Of a stretch of 64,000 nt of DNA, positions 27,676-36,359 are shown one piece after another. The position numbers and the translations under genes are program-made. Source of the stretch: Rhizobium sp. 007 (GTDB lineage: Bacteria > Pseudomonadota > Alphaproteobacteria > Rhizobiales > Rhizobiaceae); NCBI RefSeq assembly GCF_015353075.1, contig NZ_CP064188.1, positions 992,001 to 1,056,000 of the forward strand, written 5' to 3'. The notes beneath the pieces are model-generated. The model was given only the letters and a program-made list of their open reading frames with translations, had not been told where the DNA came from and did no database searches. How positions within the stretch are numbered: the first letter of the stretch is position 1; every line of letters starts with the position of its first letter.

Positions 27676-27999
27676 ATGACGCCGATACCCCGTGTTATGG
27701 TTCCCGGCACCGCCGCCAAAGGCGAAGTCATTCCGGTCAAGACCATCGTTCAGCACAAGATGGAAACGGGGCTGCGGACAGACGGCGAGGGCGAGGTGAT
27801 CCCGCGCAAGATCATCAATAAATTCATCTGTCGCTATGGTGGCGTTGTAGTGTTCAGCGTCGACCTGCACGAGGCGGTTTCGGCCAATCCCTTTTTTGAA
27901 TTCTCGCTGCTCGCGACGGAAAGCGGACGCATGGAGTTCATCTGGAAGGAAGACGGCGGCGCCGTCTATTCTCTGAACCACGATATAGTGGTTACCTGA
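27676..27999 (+). CDS. soxZ: SoxZ-type sulfur carrier partner
   Basis: Protein of 107 residues matching SoxZ: GEVIPVKTIVQHKMETGLRT, INKFICRYGGVVVFSVDLHE, AVSANPFFEFSLLATESGR. It lacks a signal peptide, as SoxZ normally does, and would be exported with SoxY as a complex. GGAAGGAGGGC precedes the ATG. One base separates its stop from the next start, so the cytochrome is co-translated. Confidence 0.85.
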   Translation: MTPIPRVMVPGTAAKGEVIPVKTIVQHKMETGLRTDGEGEVIPRKIINKFICRYGGVVVFSVDLHEAVSANPFFEFSLLATESGRMEFIWKEDGGAVYSLNHDIVVT

Positions 28000-28000
28000 G

Positions 28001-28372
28001 ATGGTGAAAGGACCGTCGACCGCGGCACCGCCCCTTGCGAAGGCCATCGCTTTCGAAACCCGTCATATTCTGAGGTCGCTCCTTGTAGTCGCGCCCCTTG
28101 TGCCTGCCGGCCAGGCTGCGGCTGAGGTCAGTGAAGGCGCTCAGATCGCCGCCACCTGCGCATCCTGCCATCATCCGGACAAGCGAGGGCAGTCCATTCC
28201 CTCGATCACGGCGCTTGACGAGCAGACCATAATAAAAGCCATGCTTGCCTTTCGCGCAAACTCAAGTCCACGCCTTGTGATGCACGCGGTCGCCCTGTCG
28301 CTTACCGATGGAGAACTGGCGGCCGTGGCGCGCTATCTTGCCGGAAAGGCAAAGGACGGGGGGCAACAATGA
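28001..28372 (+). CDS. Small c-type cytochrome, likely electron partner of sulfide dehydrogenase
   Basis: Protein of 123 residues with an N-terminal signal region ending near AGQAAAE and one heme motif CASCH. After it come HPDKRGQSIPSITALDEQTI and MHAVALSLTDGELAAVARYL, a cytochrome c class I-like layout similar to the FccA/SoxE subunit of flavocytochrome c. Its stop overlaps the flavoprotein start (ATGA), so they are probably two subunits of one enzyme. Start choice is uncertain because the upstream SD is weak. Confidence 0.8.
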   Translation: MVKGPSTAAPPLAKAIAFETRHILRSLLVVAPLVPAGQAAAEVSEGAQIAATCASCHHPDKRGQSIPSITALDEQTIIKAMLAFRANSSPRLVMHAVALSLTDGELAAVARYLAGKAKDGGQQ

Positions 28373-29634
28373 CAGACTGGACGCGGCGCCGGATCTGCTG
28401 CCTCGGGGGAGGGATACTCATGGCCGCGGCTGCGCCGCATATTGCGCGCGGCCAGAGCCGGCCAAGGGTCGTCGTGATCGGCGGCGGCATTGGCGGCGCG
28501 ACGGCCGCCCGATACCTCGCCGACCTGAAGACGCTCGATGTCACCCTGATCGAGCCGAAGCCGAACCATGTCACCTGCTTCTTCAGCAATCTTTACCTCG
28601 CCGGTCTTCGCTCGCTCGCCTCGCTGACCTTCGGCTTCGAGGCGCTGGCCGAGCGCCACGGTATCACTGTCATCCGGAACGCGGCGACTGCGATCGACGC
28701 CACCGCGAGGGTCGTCAGCCTCCAGGGCGGGTCAAGGCTCGCCTATGACCGCCTCGTGCTCGCCCCGGGGATCGCCTTCAAATTCGGCGAGATCGACGGC
28801 TATGACGACGCAGCGGCCGAGGTGATGCCGCATGCCTGGAATGCCGGACCTCAGAGCGATGTTCTGCGCCGGCAACTCGAAAGCATGGAGGATGGCGGCG
28901 TGTTCGCTATCGCTGCGCCCCAAAATCCCTTCCGCTGCCCGCCGGCCCCCTATGAGCGAGCCTCGCTGGTGGCCTACTATTTCAAGCAGTTCAAACCGAA
29001 GTCGAAGATACTCATTCTCGACGCGAAGGACCAGTTTTCGGGCCAGGAACTGTTCCAGGACGCCTGGTCACGCCACTATCCGGGTATGATCGAATGGCTG
29101 CCGGCGCAGTTCATAGGGAAAACCAAAGGCGTGCATGTGGCGACGTGTTCCGTCATAACGGAAAGCCAGACCTTCAAGGCGGCCGTCGCCAACGTCATTC
29201 CGCCGCAGAAGGCGGGGCTTATCGCTGAAAGGGCGGGCCTTACCGACAGCACCGGCTGGTGTCCGGTCGATCCAGTGACGTTCGAGTCGACGCTGCAGCC
29301 CGCCATCCATCTGGTAGGCGACGCGATCATTGGCGGCGACATGCCAAAATCCGCCTTCTCCGCCAATAGTCAGGCCAAGGCATGCGCCTTCGCCATCGCC
29401 GCTTCGCTTACAGGCTCGCCACGCTTTCCTCCGCACCTGTTCAATTCGTGCTACACGTTCCTCGCGCCAGACGATGCCTTCACCAATGCCATTACCTTCG
29501 CTCCCGAGGGCGGAAGCATAAAGACCGTCAAGATGTTTATCAGCAAGGTTGGCGAGAGTGCGGAGGTCCGACGCCGGATGGCGCATCAGGCCGTCGGCTG
29601 GTATTCGGCCTTCACGGCGGACGTGTTCGGCTGA
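28369..29634 (+). CDS. fccB: Flavocytochrome c sulfide dehydrogenase, flavoprotein subunit (FccB/SoxF)
   Basis: FAD protein of 421 residues with a twin-arginine signal (WTRRRICCLGGGILMAAAAP). The dinucleotide fold follows (VVVIGGGIGGATAARYL). Two redox cysteines expected for sulfide oxidation are in NHVTCFFSN and DSTGWCPVD. ENPFRCPPAPYERAS-like (PQNPFRCPPAPYERAS) and CYTFLAPDDAFTNAI are family stretches. It oxidises sulfide to sulfur or polysulfide in the periplasm and passes electrons to the cytochrome subunit. Its 3' end overlaps the convergent copper ATPase gene by 49 bp. Confidence 0.88.
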   Translation: MTDWTRRRICCLGGGILMAAAAPHIARGQSRPRVVVIGGGIGGATAARYLADLKTLDVTLIEPKPNHVTCFFSNLYLAGLRSLASLTFGFEALAERHGITVIRNAATAIDATARVVSLQGGSRLAYDRLVLAPGIAFKFGEIDGYDDAAAEVMPHAWNAGPQSDVLRRQLESMEDGGVFAIAAPQNPFRCPPAPYERASLVAYYFKQFKPKSKILILDAKDQFSGQELFQDAWSRHYPGMIEWLPAQFIGKTKGVHVATCSVITESQTFKAAVANVIPPQKAGLIAERAGLTDSTGWCPVDPVTFESTLQPAIHLVGDAIIGGDMPKSAFSANSQAKACAFAIAASLTGSPRFPPHLFNSCYTFLAPDDAFTNAITFAPEGGSIKTVKMFISKVGESAEVRRRMAHQAVGWYSAFTADVFG

Positions 29635-31778
29635 TCAAGGGGTTGAGATTCCTGACCGTCTACGGGAAATCCCCGAAGGGAGAGGCAAGACGGATCGGGA
29701 TCCGGCACCCGTTGCAGCCTCAACGAATTCATTACAACGAGAATGCTCGAACCGGCCATGACTGCGGCGGCGAGGATCGGCTGCAGCAGCCCGAGCGAGG
29801 CGGCCGTCAGCGCGACAAGGTTGTAGCCGAAGGCCCAAAGGAGATTGGTAAGGATGGTCCGGCGGACCGCGCGCGCCATGTCGACGACCCATGGCAGCAT
29901 CCACAGCCCGGCCTCGGGCAGAACAAGCGCCGATGTTTCGCGGGCGAGGTCGGTGGCGGAGCCGACTGCGATACCGACGTCGGCGTCCGCCAGGACCAGA
30001 GCGTCATTGAGGCCGTCGCCAACCATGGCCACTCTTCCGCAGTTGTGGCGGAGGCGGTTCAGGGCGTCCCGCTTGGCCTCCGGCGACAGACCGGCCTCGA
30101 TGTCGGCGATGCCGACTGTCGCACCGATGCGTCGGGCCGGTTCTGCCAGATCACCGGTCAGGAGAACAACCTGCAAGCCGCGGCTCCTCAGTTCCTCGAT
30201 CGTTGTGCGCGCTTCCGGGCGCGGCGTGTCGTCGAGCGAGAGTACCCCCTGCACGCGGCCGTTCCAACCGACATGGACAAGCGAGTGGCCCGTCGCCTCG
30301 GAAATCCGGGCACGCTCTCGCAACTCGGGCGAGAGCGCCCATCCCAAATCGCGCATAAGTGCCGCGTTGCCGGCAGCTACCGGCATGCCGCCGACGGTGC
30401 CGCGGATGCCGCGGCCAGGAACGGCGCGAGTAGCCAGCGTCTGATCTGGCGGAACGCCGAGAGCAGCGGCGGCGGCGGTGATGGGCTTTGCCATGGCATG
30501 CTCAGAATGCCGCTCCAACCCGCTCGCGCGCGCCAGCACTTCTTCAGACCTGACGCTATCGGTTAAGATTTCGACCACACGCAGCCTGCCGCTCGTCAGC
30601 GTGCCGGTCTTGTCGAAAGCCACGGATCGGAGCTCTGCGAGCACCTCCAGGATGCCGGGGTCACGAACAACGCAGCCGTAGCGCGCCAGTCGTCCGATGC
30701 CGAGGGTGGTCGCAAGCGGAGCGGCAAGCCCAACCGCACACGGACAGGCAACGACGAGAACTGCGAGCCCGATGAGCAACGCTCGGTCGAAAGGCTGCGA
30801 TTGCGCCCAATAGGCAATCGTCAGTGCGCCGAGTACGAGCACGAGCGGCACAGCAAGCGCAATGATCCGGTCGGCGATGCGCTGGGTCAGGCCCCGGTGG
30901 GATAGGGCATCGCGAACCGAGCGACAGATGCGTACCCACTGCGTATCACTGACCGCGCCGCTGCATCGGATGAGCAAGGCGCCGTCGATATTGATGCTGC
31001 CGGCGATGACACACATGCCGGCCGCTTTCGGAACTGGGTGGCTTTCGCCGGTGATCATCGCCTCGTCGGCGACAGATTCTCCCTCGACGATCACGCCATC
31101 GACGGGGATGCGCTCACCCGGTCGCACTCGTACCAGCATGCCGGCGAGGATCTCGCGCACCGGCCGACGCGTCTCGGCTCCACCGGCGACGACTGTCGCG
31201 ATCTCGTTTTCTGCCGCAAGGAGCGGTTCGAGATCACGGGCCGCCTTGGCACGGCTTGTCGCCTCGAGATAGCGGCCAAGAGTGAACAGCGTCAGCACCA
31301 TTGAAGCGGTGTCGAAATAGACATGAGTACTGCCCGCGAGCACTGCGAAGGCAGAATAAAGGTAGGCCGCCCCGACGCCGGTGACGATCAGGGCCGACGA
31401 TGTCAGGCGTCCGTCCAGCGCGTCATGCACCGTCTCGCGGAAGAAAGGACCGCCGAGGATTACGACCGCCGGGGTGGCGAAAATCCAGAGCAGCAGGTGA
31501 ATCCATGGAAGCATGTAGGCGTCCGCCCCGGCGAACGTGTCATCATAGAGCAGGAGGCTGAAGAGCATGATATTCATGGAAAGGAACGCGCCCACTCCGA
31601 GGCGGACGAGCAGCCAGGCCGCTTCCGATTCCTCGCTTCTGCCGCGCGTCACCTGAAAGGCAATGCAGCAGCCATAGCAGCAGAAGGTGTGGACCTCGCC
31701 GTCAAGAGTGCGCTGCATGGCCCGCCGTCCCACCGGCAGCAAGCAGTGACTGCAGAATGCATCGTCCGGTGTGCTCAT
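29586..31778 (-). CDS. ccoI: Copper-transporting P1B-type ATPase, CcoI/FixI group
   Basis: P-type ATPase of 730 residues for copper delivery to cbb3-type oxidase. The phosphorylation site is FDKTGTLTSG, the metal-site motif VACPCAVGLA, the actuator TGES and the hinge VAMVGDGLNDALVLADADVG. The N-terminus has CSHCLLPVG and FCCYGCCIAF but is short and lacks a normal GMxCxxC heavy-metal domain. The ATG at 31778 overlaps the stop of the upstream membrane protein (ATGA). It is the last gene of the long leftward oxidase operon. Confidence 0.88.
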   Translation of the reverse strand: MSTPDDAFCSHCLLPVGRRAMQRTLDGEVHTFCCYGCCIAFQVTRGRSEESEAAWLLVRLGVGAFLSMNIMLFSLLLYDDTFAGADAYMLPWIHLLLWIFATPAVVILGGPFFRETVHDALDGRLTSSALIVTGVGAAYLYSAFAVLAGSTHVYFDTASMVLTLFTLGRYLEATSRAKAARDLEPLLAAENEIATVVAGGAETRRPVREILAGMLVRVRPGERIPVDGVIVEGESVADEAMITGESHPVPKAAGMCVIAGSINIDGALLIRCSGAVSDTQWVRICRSVRDALSHRGLTQRIADRIIALAVPLVLVLGALTIAYWAQSQPFDRALLIGLAVLVVACPCAVGLAAPLATTLGIGRLARYGCVVRDPGILEVLAELRSVAFDKTGTLTSGRLRVVEILTDSVRSEEVLARASGLERHSEHAMAKPITAAAAALGVPPDQTLATRAVPGRGIRGTVGGMPVAAGNAALMRDLGWALSPELRERARISEATGHSLVHVGWNGRVQGVLSLDDTPRPEARTTIEELRSRGLQVVLLTGDLAEPARRIGATVGIADIEAGLSPEAKRDALNRLRHNCGRVAMVGDGLNDALVLADADVGIAVGSATDLARETSALVLPEAGLWMLPWVVDMARAVRRTILTNLLWAFGYNLVALTAASLGLLQPILAAAVMAGSSILVVMNSLRLQRVPDPDPSCLSLRGFPVDGQESQPLDQPNTSAVKAEYQPTA

Positions 31779-32491
31779 ATGAAGTGAGTTCCATGGAATA
31801 GGCCTAGCGGCAGGACGCCACGGCCGAGGGTCACGAGCCCGAGCACAAGGATGAAGCTGCCTGCTAGCCAGACGCTGCGCTGCCGCCACATCGGGGCGAG
31901 CGACGGGCCGATGCCCCCCATCATCAGCATTGCCGGAAAAGTTCCTAGACCAAAGGCCGCCATGGTGAGAAAGCCGGGAAGCGCTCCGGCGGTGCTGGTG
32001 GCCTGGGCAACGAAGGCATAGACGAGCGGGCAGGGGAGAAAGCCGTTGAGGACGCCGAACGCGAGGGGAGCGGCTTTCCAAGGTGCCGCGAGCAATTGCC
32101 GCAGCGAGACGACCAGCGCGCTGCCGCCCAGACCGATTGTTGCGCGACGCAGCCCCTGCAAAAAACCGAAGAACTGCAACGCCATGCTGATCATGAGGAT
32201 GCCGGCAACGATTGCGAGGATACGCTGCGCAGGATCGACGTAGCCTCCGAAGAGCGGAACGGCCGGCGGGCCGCCGCCGCTCGAACAGACCACCGCGCCC
32301 AATGCGCCCGCAAGAGCGCCGAGGAAGCAATAGGTGGTCAGCCGCCCGCCATTGTAGAGAAGATGCCGTAGCACTGTCCCTCCCAGCCCATGCCGATCAC
32401 GTCCGAGTGCACAGGCAAAACCGCCACACATGCCGATGCAATGAAAGCTACCGGCAAAGCCCGCTGCAAAAAGTACCAGATACGGGGTCAT
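31775..32491 (-). CDS. DsbD_2/sulfite-exporter-like membrane protein, cbb3 cluster type
   Basis: Membrane protein of 238 residues with about six helices. GSFHCIGMCGGFACALG at the start and NGFLPCPLVYAFVAQA in the middle are signatures of the UreH/DsbD_2-like family often found with cbb3 oxidase genes and metal handling. The ATG at 32491 follows AGGAGG. It probably helps copper or redox supply for oxidase assembly; CcoG and CcoH are not seen in this operon. Its stop overlaps the copper ATPase start. Confidence 0.8.
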   Translation of the reverse strand: MTPYLVLFAAGFAGSFHCIGMCGGFACALGRDRHGLGGTVLRHLLYNGGRLTTYCFLGALAGALGAVVCSSGGGPPAVPLFGGYVDPAQRILAIVAGILMISMALQFFGFLQGLRRATIGLGGSALVVSLRQLLAAPWKAAPLAFGVLNGFLPCPLVYAFVAQATSTAGALPGFLTMAAFGLGTFPAMLMMGGIGPSLAPMWRQRSVWLAGSFILVLGLVTLGRGVLPLGLFHGTHFI

Positions 32492-32524
32492 CGCAACTTC
32501 CTCCTGCCTGATCAAAGGCCGGTC

Positions 32525-32647
32525 CTATCTCCAAGCGAGGTAAGCGACCCAGGCGAAGAAGGCGATATGAAAGACGGCGCCGCCGATGAAGGCAAGCGTC
32601 TGGTTGAAGCCCGCATCAGCGAAGGAAAACATGGTCTCAGCAAGCAT
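32525..32647 (-). CDS. Tiny membrane protein in the cbb3 operon (40 aa)
   Basis: Forty codons encode MLAETMFSFADAGFNQTLAF followed by a hydrophobic segment (IGGAVFHIAFFAWVAYLAW). GGAGG lies 5 nt before the ATG. The gene sits between other oxidase genes with short gaps on both sides, which supports it being real. One predicted membrane helix suggests a small subunit or assembly factor of the oxidase. I know no named family for it. Confidence 0.6.
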   Translation of the reverse strand: MLAETMFSFADAGFNQTLAFIGGAVFHIAFFAWVAYLAWR

Positions 32648-32663
32648 CCCATCCTCCTACAGT

Positions 32664-32756
32664 TCAGAGAGCAGCGATGACGTTGAACGCCAATCCGCTG
32701 ACCAGGAAGAGAAGGTTCAGTATCACGACGGCTATAATGATCCTCGGCGCCAACAT
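32664..32756 (-). CDS. Tiny membrane protein in the cbb3 operon (30 aa)
   Basis: Thirty codons encode a single hydrophobic helix (MLAPRIIIAVVILNLLFLVS at the start, then GLAFNVIAAL). AAGGAG stands 7 nt before this ATG; another ATG one codon earlier is too close. The stop lies 16 bp before the next tiny gene. It is likely a single-helix accessory peptide of the oxidase, comparable in size to known small oxidase subunits. Function is inferred only from position. Confidence 0.55.
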   Translation of the reverse strand: MLAPRIIIAVVILNLLFLVSGLAFNVIAAL

Positions 32757-32826
32757 CATTGGTCTCCTTCTTGCTCACAGCCGTTGAATCCATCCGGGGC
32801 TCCGCGAGAGGCCGTGCTTCAATGCG

Positions 32827-33042
32827 CTAAAACCGGCCCGGCCCAAGTCCGCCCCAGTAGTTGTAGCTGTAGTAAAGCCCCCATACGAAAAGTACGAAAT
32901 AGACAGCCAGAAGCCACACGGGGATGTATCCATGGTGCGCTTCGATGTGGCCGCCCGCATATTCCTCCATCTCATGCTCTCTACTCTCGGGAACGTCCGC
33001 ATCACGGCTTCCGGTCGGTTTCGTGGTCTGTCCTTCTGTCAT
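32827..33042 (-). CDS. Single-helix oxidase-associated protein (71 aa)
   Basis: Protein with a polar acidic N-terminus (about 40 residues) and one C-terminal helix reading IPVWLLAVYFVLFVWGLYYS followed by YNYWGGLGPGRF. The IPxWLL...YYxxNYxGGLGPG pattern resembles the membrane anchor that normally begins CcoP. Since the CcoP-like cytochrome domains here are fused to CcoO, this gene may supply the missing anchor. It overlaps the upstream small gene by 41 bp. GGGAGATGGAAA precedes the ATG. Confidence 0.6.
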   Translation of the reverse strand: MTEGQTTKPTGSRDADVPESREHEMEEYAGGHIEAHHGYIPVWLLAVYFVLFVWGLYYSYNYWGGLGPGRF

Positions 33043-33190
33043 TTTCCATCTCCCTCTCGAAGAATTCCTGCGAGACCCTGTCTGCGTTGCTCAAAGCTCC
33101 CGAAAGCACCCCCCATATGAAGAGGCAGAGAGCCCCGAGGCTCATCAACATTGCGCCGACATAGGGACCAGCAATTCCGAAATCCGCCAT
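33002..33190 (-). CDS. Small membrane protein downstream of the oxidase (CcoS/CcoQ-like, 62 aa)
   Basis: Sixty-two residues: a hydrophobic segment (VGAMLMSLGALCLFIWGVLS) followed by a charged tail (EFFEREMENDRRTDHETD). Size and layout are like CcoS or CcoQ, but key residues do not allow a firm name. The ATG is 3 bp after the stop of the CcoO-CcoP fusion, with GGGAGAATGACGC before it. Confidence 0.6.
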   Translation of the reverse strand: MADFGIAGPYVGAMLMSLGALCLFIWGVLSGALSNADRVSQEFFEREMENDRRTDHETDRKP

Positions 33191-33193
33191 GCG

Positions 33194-34864
33194 TCATTCT
33201 CCCTGAGCAATTTTCGCCGGAGCATCGCCTGCGCCCTTGTCGAGCCGGCTGGTTGCCGCACCGGCGCCCGGTACGTAAGCCTTGTCCGGAGAGGACGCCT
33301 GACGGTTGAGGTCGTCGAGCGCCTCCCGGTCGGCCTCGGCTATGTTCAGCGGTTCGAGGGTCAGGGGATCCTTGTAGGCGGAAAGCGACAGAACGTAGTA
33401 GGCGAGCGCCCATCGATCCTCGTCCGGGAACGCATTGCGGTAGGATGGCATTGGCGTGCCGCTCAGTCCCGTGGTCATTGTCCGGAATATGTCCTGGACG
33501 GCCGGGCCGGATTTGAACTGGCCGCTGGTGAGGTCCGCAGGCACGCTGGTGAAGCCGAGATCATCCTTCAGTCCGGCGGCCTTCTCGCCGTCGCCTTTCC
33601 CCTCCTGTCCATGGCATTCCCAGCATTTGGCCGACTGCCATATCTGCCTGCCATGCGCCAGAAGCTGCTCGGAAGGCTGCGGGAGCTCGCCGATCAGCAG
33701 CGGCCCGCCGGGGGGCTCTTCCGTGAAGAATTCATAAGGCGCGGAGGGATCGGAGCGATCGACCGCCAGCTCAAACTTGATGTATTGGATAACGGCGAGG
33801 CGATCGTTGATGGGCAGTTCGTGCCATGCAGGCATTGCGGTGCCGCGCACGCCGCGCGTGATCGTGCGCAGCAGGTCTCCATCCGTCGGCAGCGGCCCTT
33901 GCGTCAGCCTGAACTTGAAGACGGCAGCCGTGAAATCGCGCGGCCGTTGCTTGTACATGAAAGTTGCCGCCGGACCATTGCCATCGCCCGTCACACCGTG
34001 GCAGCCAATGCAGCGGCGCTCATAGACGTTCTTGCCGTGCAATATCCATTCCTGCGACCGTGGCAAGGAAACGTCGACGACCTGCAATTGCTGCGGTTCG
34101 AAAAGGTCGCGCCATTTCCCGCGGTTCATGCCGAGCTTCTGCATATAGGCAACGAGCGCGTGGAGATCCTCGGTCTCAGCCGCGATCGTTACGGTCTGGC
34201 CCGTAAATTCCTCGTTAGGGATAAGAATGACTGGCTTCTTCTGTCGCGCCTCGATCGGCACGAACAGCAGCCCGTTGGCGTTCGGCGTTAGCGATATCAG
34301 ATCCTGGCTGTCAAAGCGGAAGAAACGCTCGGTAACAGGCGTCCTTTCCAGTGTGCGACCGCCGGCACCATCGTCGACAATCCTAAGGGGTCCCTCCGGC
34401 TCATCGAAAAGACCGCGATAGGGTGCCATAACCGAATCTGGAACCAGCATGCGCGGATCCCAGAAATGGGCGAGGTGCCATTCGTCGCCGTATTTCAGGC
34501 CGACGCGTGTGAGATCCGGGCCGATGCGGCGCGTTCCGAACAGGTGTGGCACGTCATAGGCGAATTCGCCCGATTCCGAAACTGGGCCCCAGCGGCGAGT
34601 CTCGCCGGTCACCGGGCGCACGAACTGCGAATGGCAATACCAGCAGCCTTCCCGCAAATAGACGGCGCGGCCTCGGCTCTGCAGCGGTGTGTAGTCGGTC
34701 GCATCGGCCACCATCCATTTGACCTGGCCGAAGCTGGTACGGACAGCGGCTGTGACCTTCGTCGTGCGGGCTGACGGTTCGAAGAATGGAAGGATTCCCT
34801 GCGTGAACACCGCAAGGAAGAAGAAGCCGATACCAGCCACCAGTGCGACGAACCGTGCGCTCAT
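33194..34864 (-). CDS. Triheme CcoO-CcoP fusion of a cbb3-like oxidase
   Basis: Protein of 556 residues. An N-terminal helix (LVAGIGFFFLAVFTQGILPF) and residues up to about 245 are CcoO, with heme motif CWYCH at 74-78 followed by SQFVRP, the FixO hallmark. Two further cytochrome c domains follow, with CIGCH (285-289, distal Met in GTAMPAW) and CWECH (414-418, distal Met in GTPMPSY), as in CcoP. Usual cbb3 oxidases keep CcoO and CcoP separate. The start overlaps the CcoN stop (ATGA). It would shuttle electrons from a periplasmic donor to CcoN. Confidence 0.88.
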   Translation of the reverse strand: MSARFVALVAGIGFFFLAVFTQGILPFFEPSARTTKVTAAVRTSFGQVKWMVADATDYTPLQSRGRAVYLREGCWYCHSQFVRPVTGETRRWGPVSESGEFAYDVPHLFGTRRIGPDLTRVGLKYGDEWHLAHFWDPRMLVPDSVMAPYRGLFDEPEGPLRIVDDGAGGRTLERTPVTERFFRFDSQDLISLTPNANGLLFVPIEARQKKPVILIPNEEFTGQTVTIAAETEDLHALVAYMQKLGMNRGKWRDLFEPQQLQVVDVSLPRSQEWILHGKNVYERRCIGCHGVTGDGNGPAATFMYKQRPRDFTAAVFKFRLTQGPLPTDGDLLRTITRGVRGTAMPAWHELPINDRLAVIQYIKFELAVDRSDPSAPYEFFTEEPPGGPLLIGELPQPSEQLLAHGRQIWQSAKCWECHGQEGKGDGEKAAGLKDDLGFTSVPADLTSGQFKSGPAVQDIFRTMTTGLSGTPMPSYRNAFPDEDRWALAYYVLSLSAYKDPLTLEPLNIAEADREALDDLNRQASSPDKAYVPGAGAATSRLDKGAGDAPAKIAQGE

Positions 34865-36312
34865 TGGGCGGGCCCACCGACCGGTATGGTGCTCGAGCCG
34901 GGTATCGGCTCACGTTCTCTTAACTTTACGGGCTCTCTAATCACGGTCATCATCATGTTGAGGACGAGCAGCGACATGCCGATATCCATGGTGATGCCTG
35001 CCAGCGTGCGCAGCAGCCAATAGGGTTTCATGTGGACGATCGAGTCCAGCCATTCAACGCCGTTCATCCACTGAAACCCCTGCTGAAGTCCGCCGGCGGT
35101 TAGACCAATACCCATGGTCGAGATTCCGGCGGTGATCAGCCAGAAAGACCAGTTGCCCATCCGAAACGACCAGAGTTCGCGGCCCCACAAACGCGGCCAG
35201 GCGTACACCAGCCCGCCCATTGCCCAGACGACAAAGGTTCCGAACACGGTCAGATGCGAGTGCGAGATGACGAAGTCGGTGAAATGCGTCGGCTGCTGCA
35301 GGGCTCGCAAGGCTTCTGTGGATCCCTGGAAGCATCCGAAGAGATACATGATCGAGCCCGTGATCAGGAATTTGGCCGGAAGGTTCGTGCCGAGTTCATG
35401 CCATTTGCCCATCATGGTTCCAAAGAAGTTCACCAGCACCGTCCAGACCGGGATGATCAGCAGCATCGATGTGACGATTGCGATTGTCTCGGCCCAGTCG
35501 GCGATCGGGCTGAAGAGATAGTGATGAATGCCGACAAAGGGATAGAAGAGCGCGAGCGACCAGAAGCCGACCAGCGAAAGCTTGTGGGAAAAGAGCGGAT
35601 TGCGCGCGCTGACCGGCAGAAAGTAGTAGATCAGTACATAGCCCGCCGGCGTCAGCCACAGGCCTACGATGTAGTGGATGTAGAGGCCGTGGAAGGCGGC
35701 GCTGTTGATTCCGCTGATGGTGTAGGGAAGGATGAAGCTGCCCAGCACGAGGTTCATCGTCGTCCAGACGAACGCCCCGATCAGATACCACAGCGCGACG
35801 TAGAGAGGCGGCTCGAGGCGCCGGGCGATGGTGATCAGGAATTGCGCCGTGACCGTCGCGATCACGGCGAAGATCGGAATCTCGGCGAATAGCGGAAGCT
35901 CGCCCGCTTCGAGCCCGTGATTTTCGCCGAGGGCCAGTGCCACGAGGGCAGCGGCCATAACGATGTTCCACAGCCAGGCCATTGAGACGCTCAGCCGCGG
36001 CCAAGGCACCCGCACGCCGCAGAGACGCGGCACGAGATAGTAGCATTCCCCGATGAAGAGCGCCGAAAAGGCGCCGAAGATGACGCCGTTGATGTGCACC
36101 GGCCGGAGGCGCCCGAAAGTGAGCGCCAGATTTTCGGTGCCGAGATAGTCCGGATAGTTGAACAGTCCCGAAATCGCCACCCCGACGGACGGCGTCACCA
36201 TCAGCCAGAACATGCCCCAGTAGAGCCAGACGCGCACGACCGGACGGTCGACCAATTCATCGAGGTCTACATTGGCGAAGCGGCCCCGCAACACTGTCGC
36301 GGTTTCTGCCAA
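34861..36312 (-). CDS. ccoN: cbb3-like cytochrome c oxidase catalytic subunit CcoN
   Basis: Heme-copper oxidase subunit I, about 483 residues and 12 or so helices. Heme and CuB ligand regions are visible: RPVHINGVIFGAF, SAAFHGLYIHYIVGLW, GIHHYLFSP and ISHSHLTVFGTFVVWAMGG. No normal ATG precedes the homology. A TTG at 36312, 7 nt after GAGGAG, is the best start; the upstream frame to 36402 has no homology. It reduces O2 at the membrane and works with the triheme fusion encoded next. Confidence 0.88.
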   Translation of the reverse strand: MAETATVLRGRFANVDLDELVDRPVVRVWLYWGMFWLMVTPSVGVAISGLFNYPDYLGTENLALTFGRLRPVHINGVIFGAFSALFIGECYYLVPRLCGVRVPWPRLSVSMAWLWNIVMAAALVALALGENHGLEAGELPLFAEIPIFAVIATVTAQFLITIARRLEPPLYVALWYLIGAFVWTTMNLVLGSFILPYTISGINSAAFHGLYIHYIVGLWLTPAGYVLIYYFLPVSARNPLFSHKLSLVGFWSLALFYPFVGIHHYLFSPIADWAETIAIVTSMLLIIPVWTVLVNFFGTMMGKWHELGTNLPAKFLITGSIMYLFGCFQGSTEALRALQQPTHFTDFVISHSHLTVFGTFVVWAMGGLVYAWPRLWGRELWSFRMGNWSFWLITAGISTMGIGLTAGGLQQGFQWMNGVEWLDSIVHMKPYWLLRTLAGITMDIGMSLLVLNMMMTVIREPVKLREREPIPGSSTIPVGGPAQ

Positions 36313-36359
36313 GACACATCTCCTCTTTGCGTGCCGGTACCGCCGGCAGCGGCTGAAGC

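Noticed and set aside
29382..30566. Long plus-strand frame of 394 codons opposite the copper ATPase gene
   Set aside because: It is antisense to a well-supported gene, and its composition (Arg, Gly, Asp) is that of a GC-rich shadow frame.
31779..32330. Upstream extension of the copper ATPase frame
   Set aside because: It runs through the DsbD_2-type gene in a different frame and looks like translated shadow sequence.
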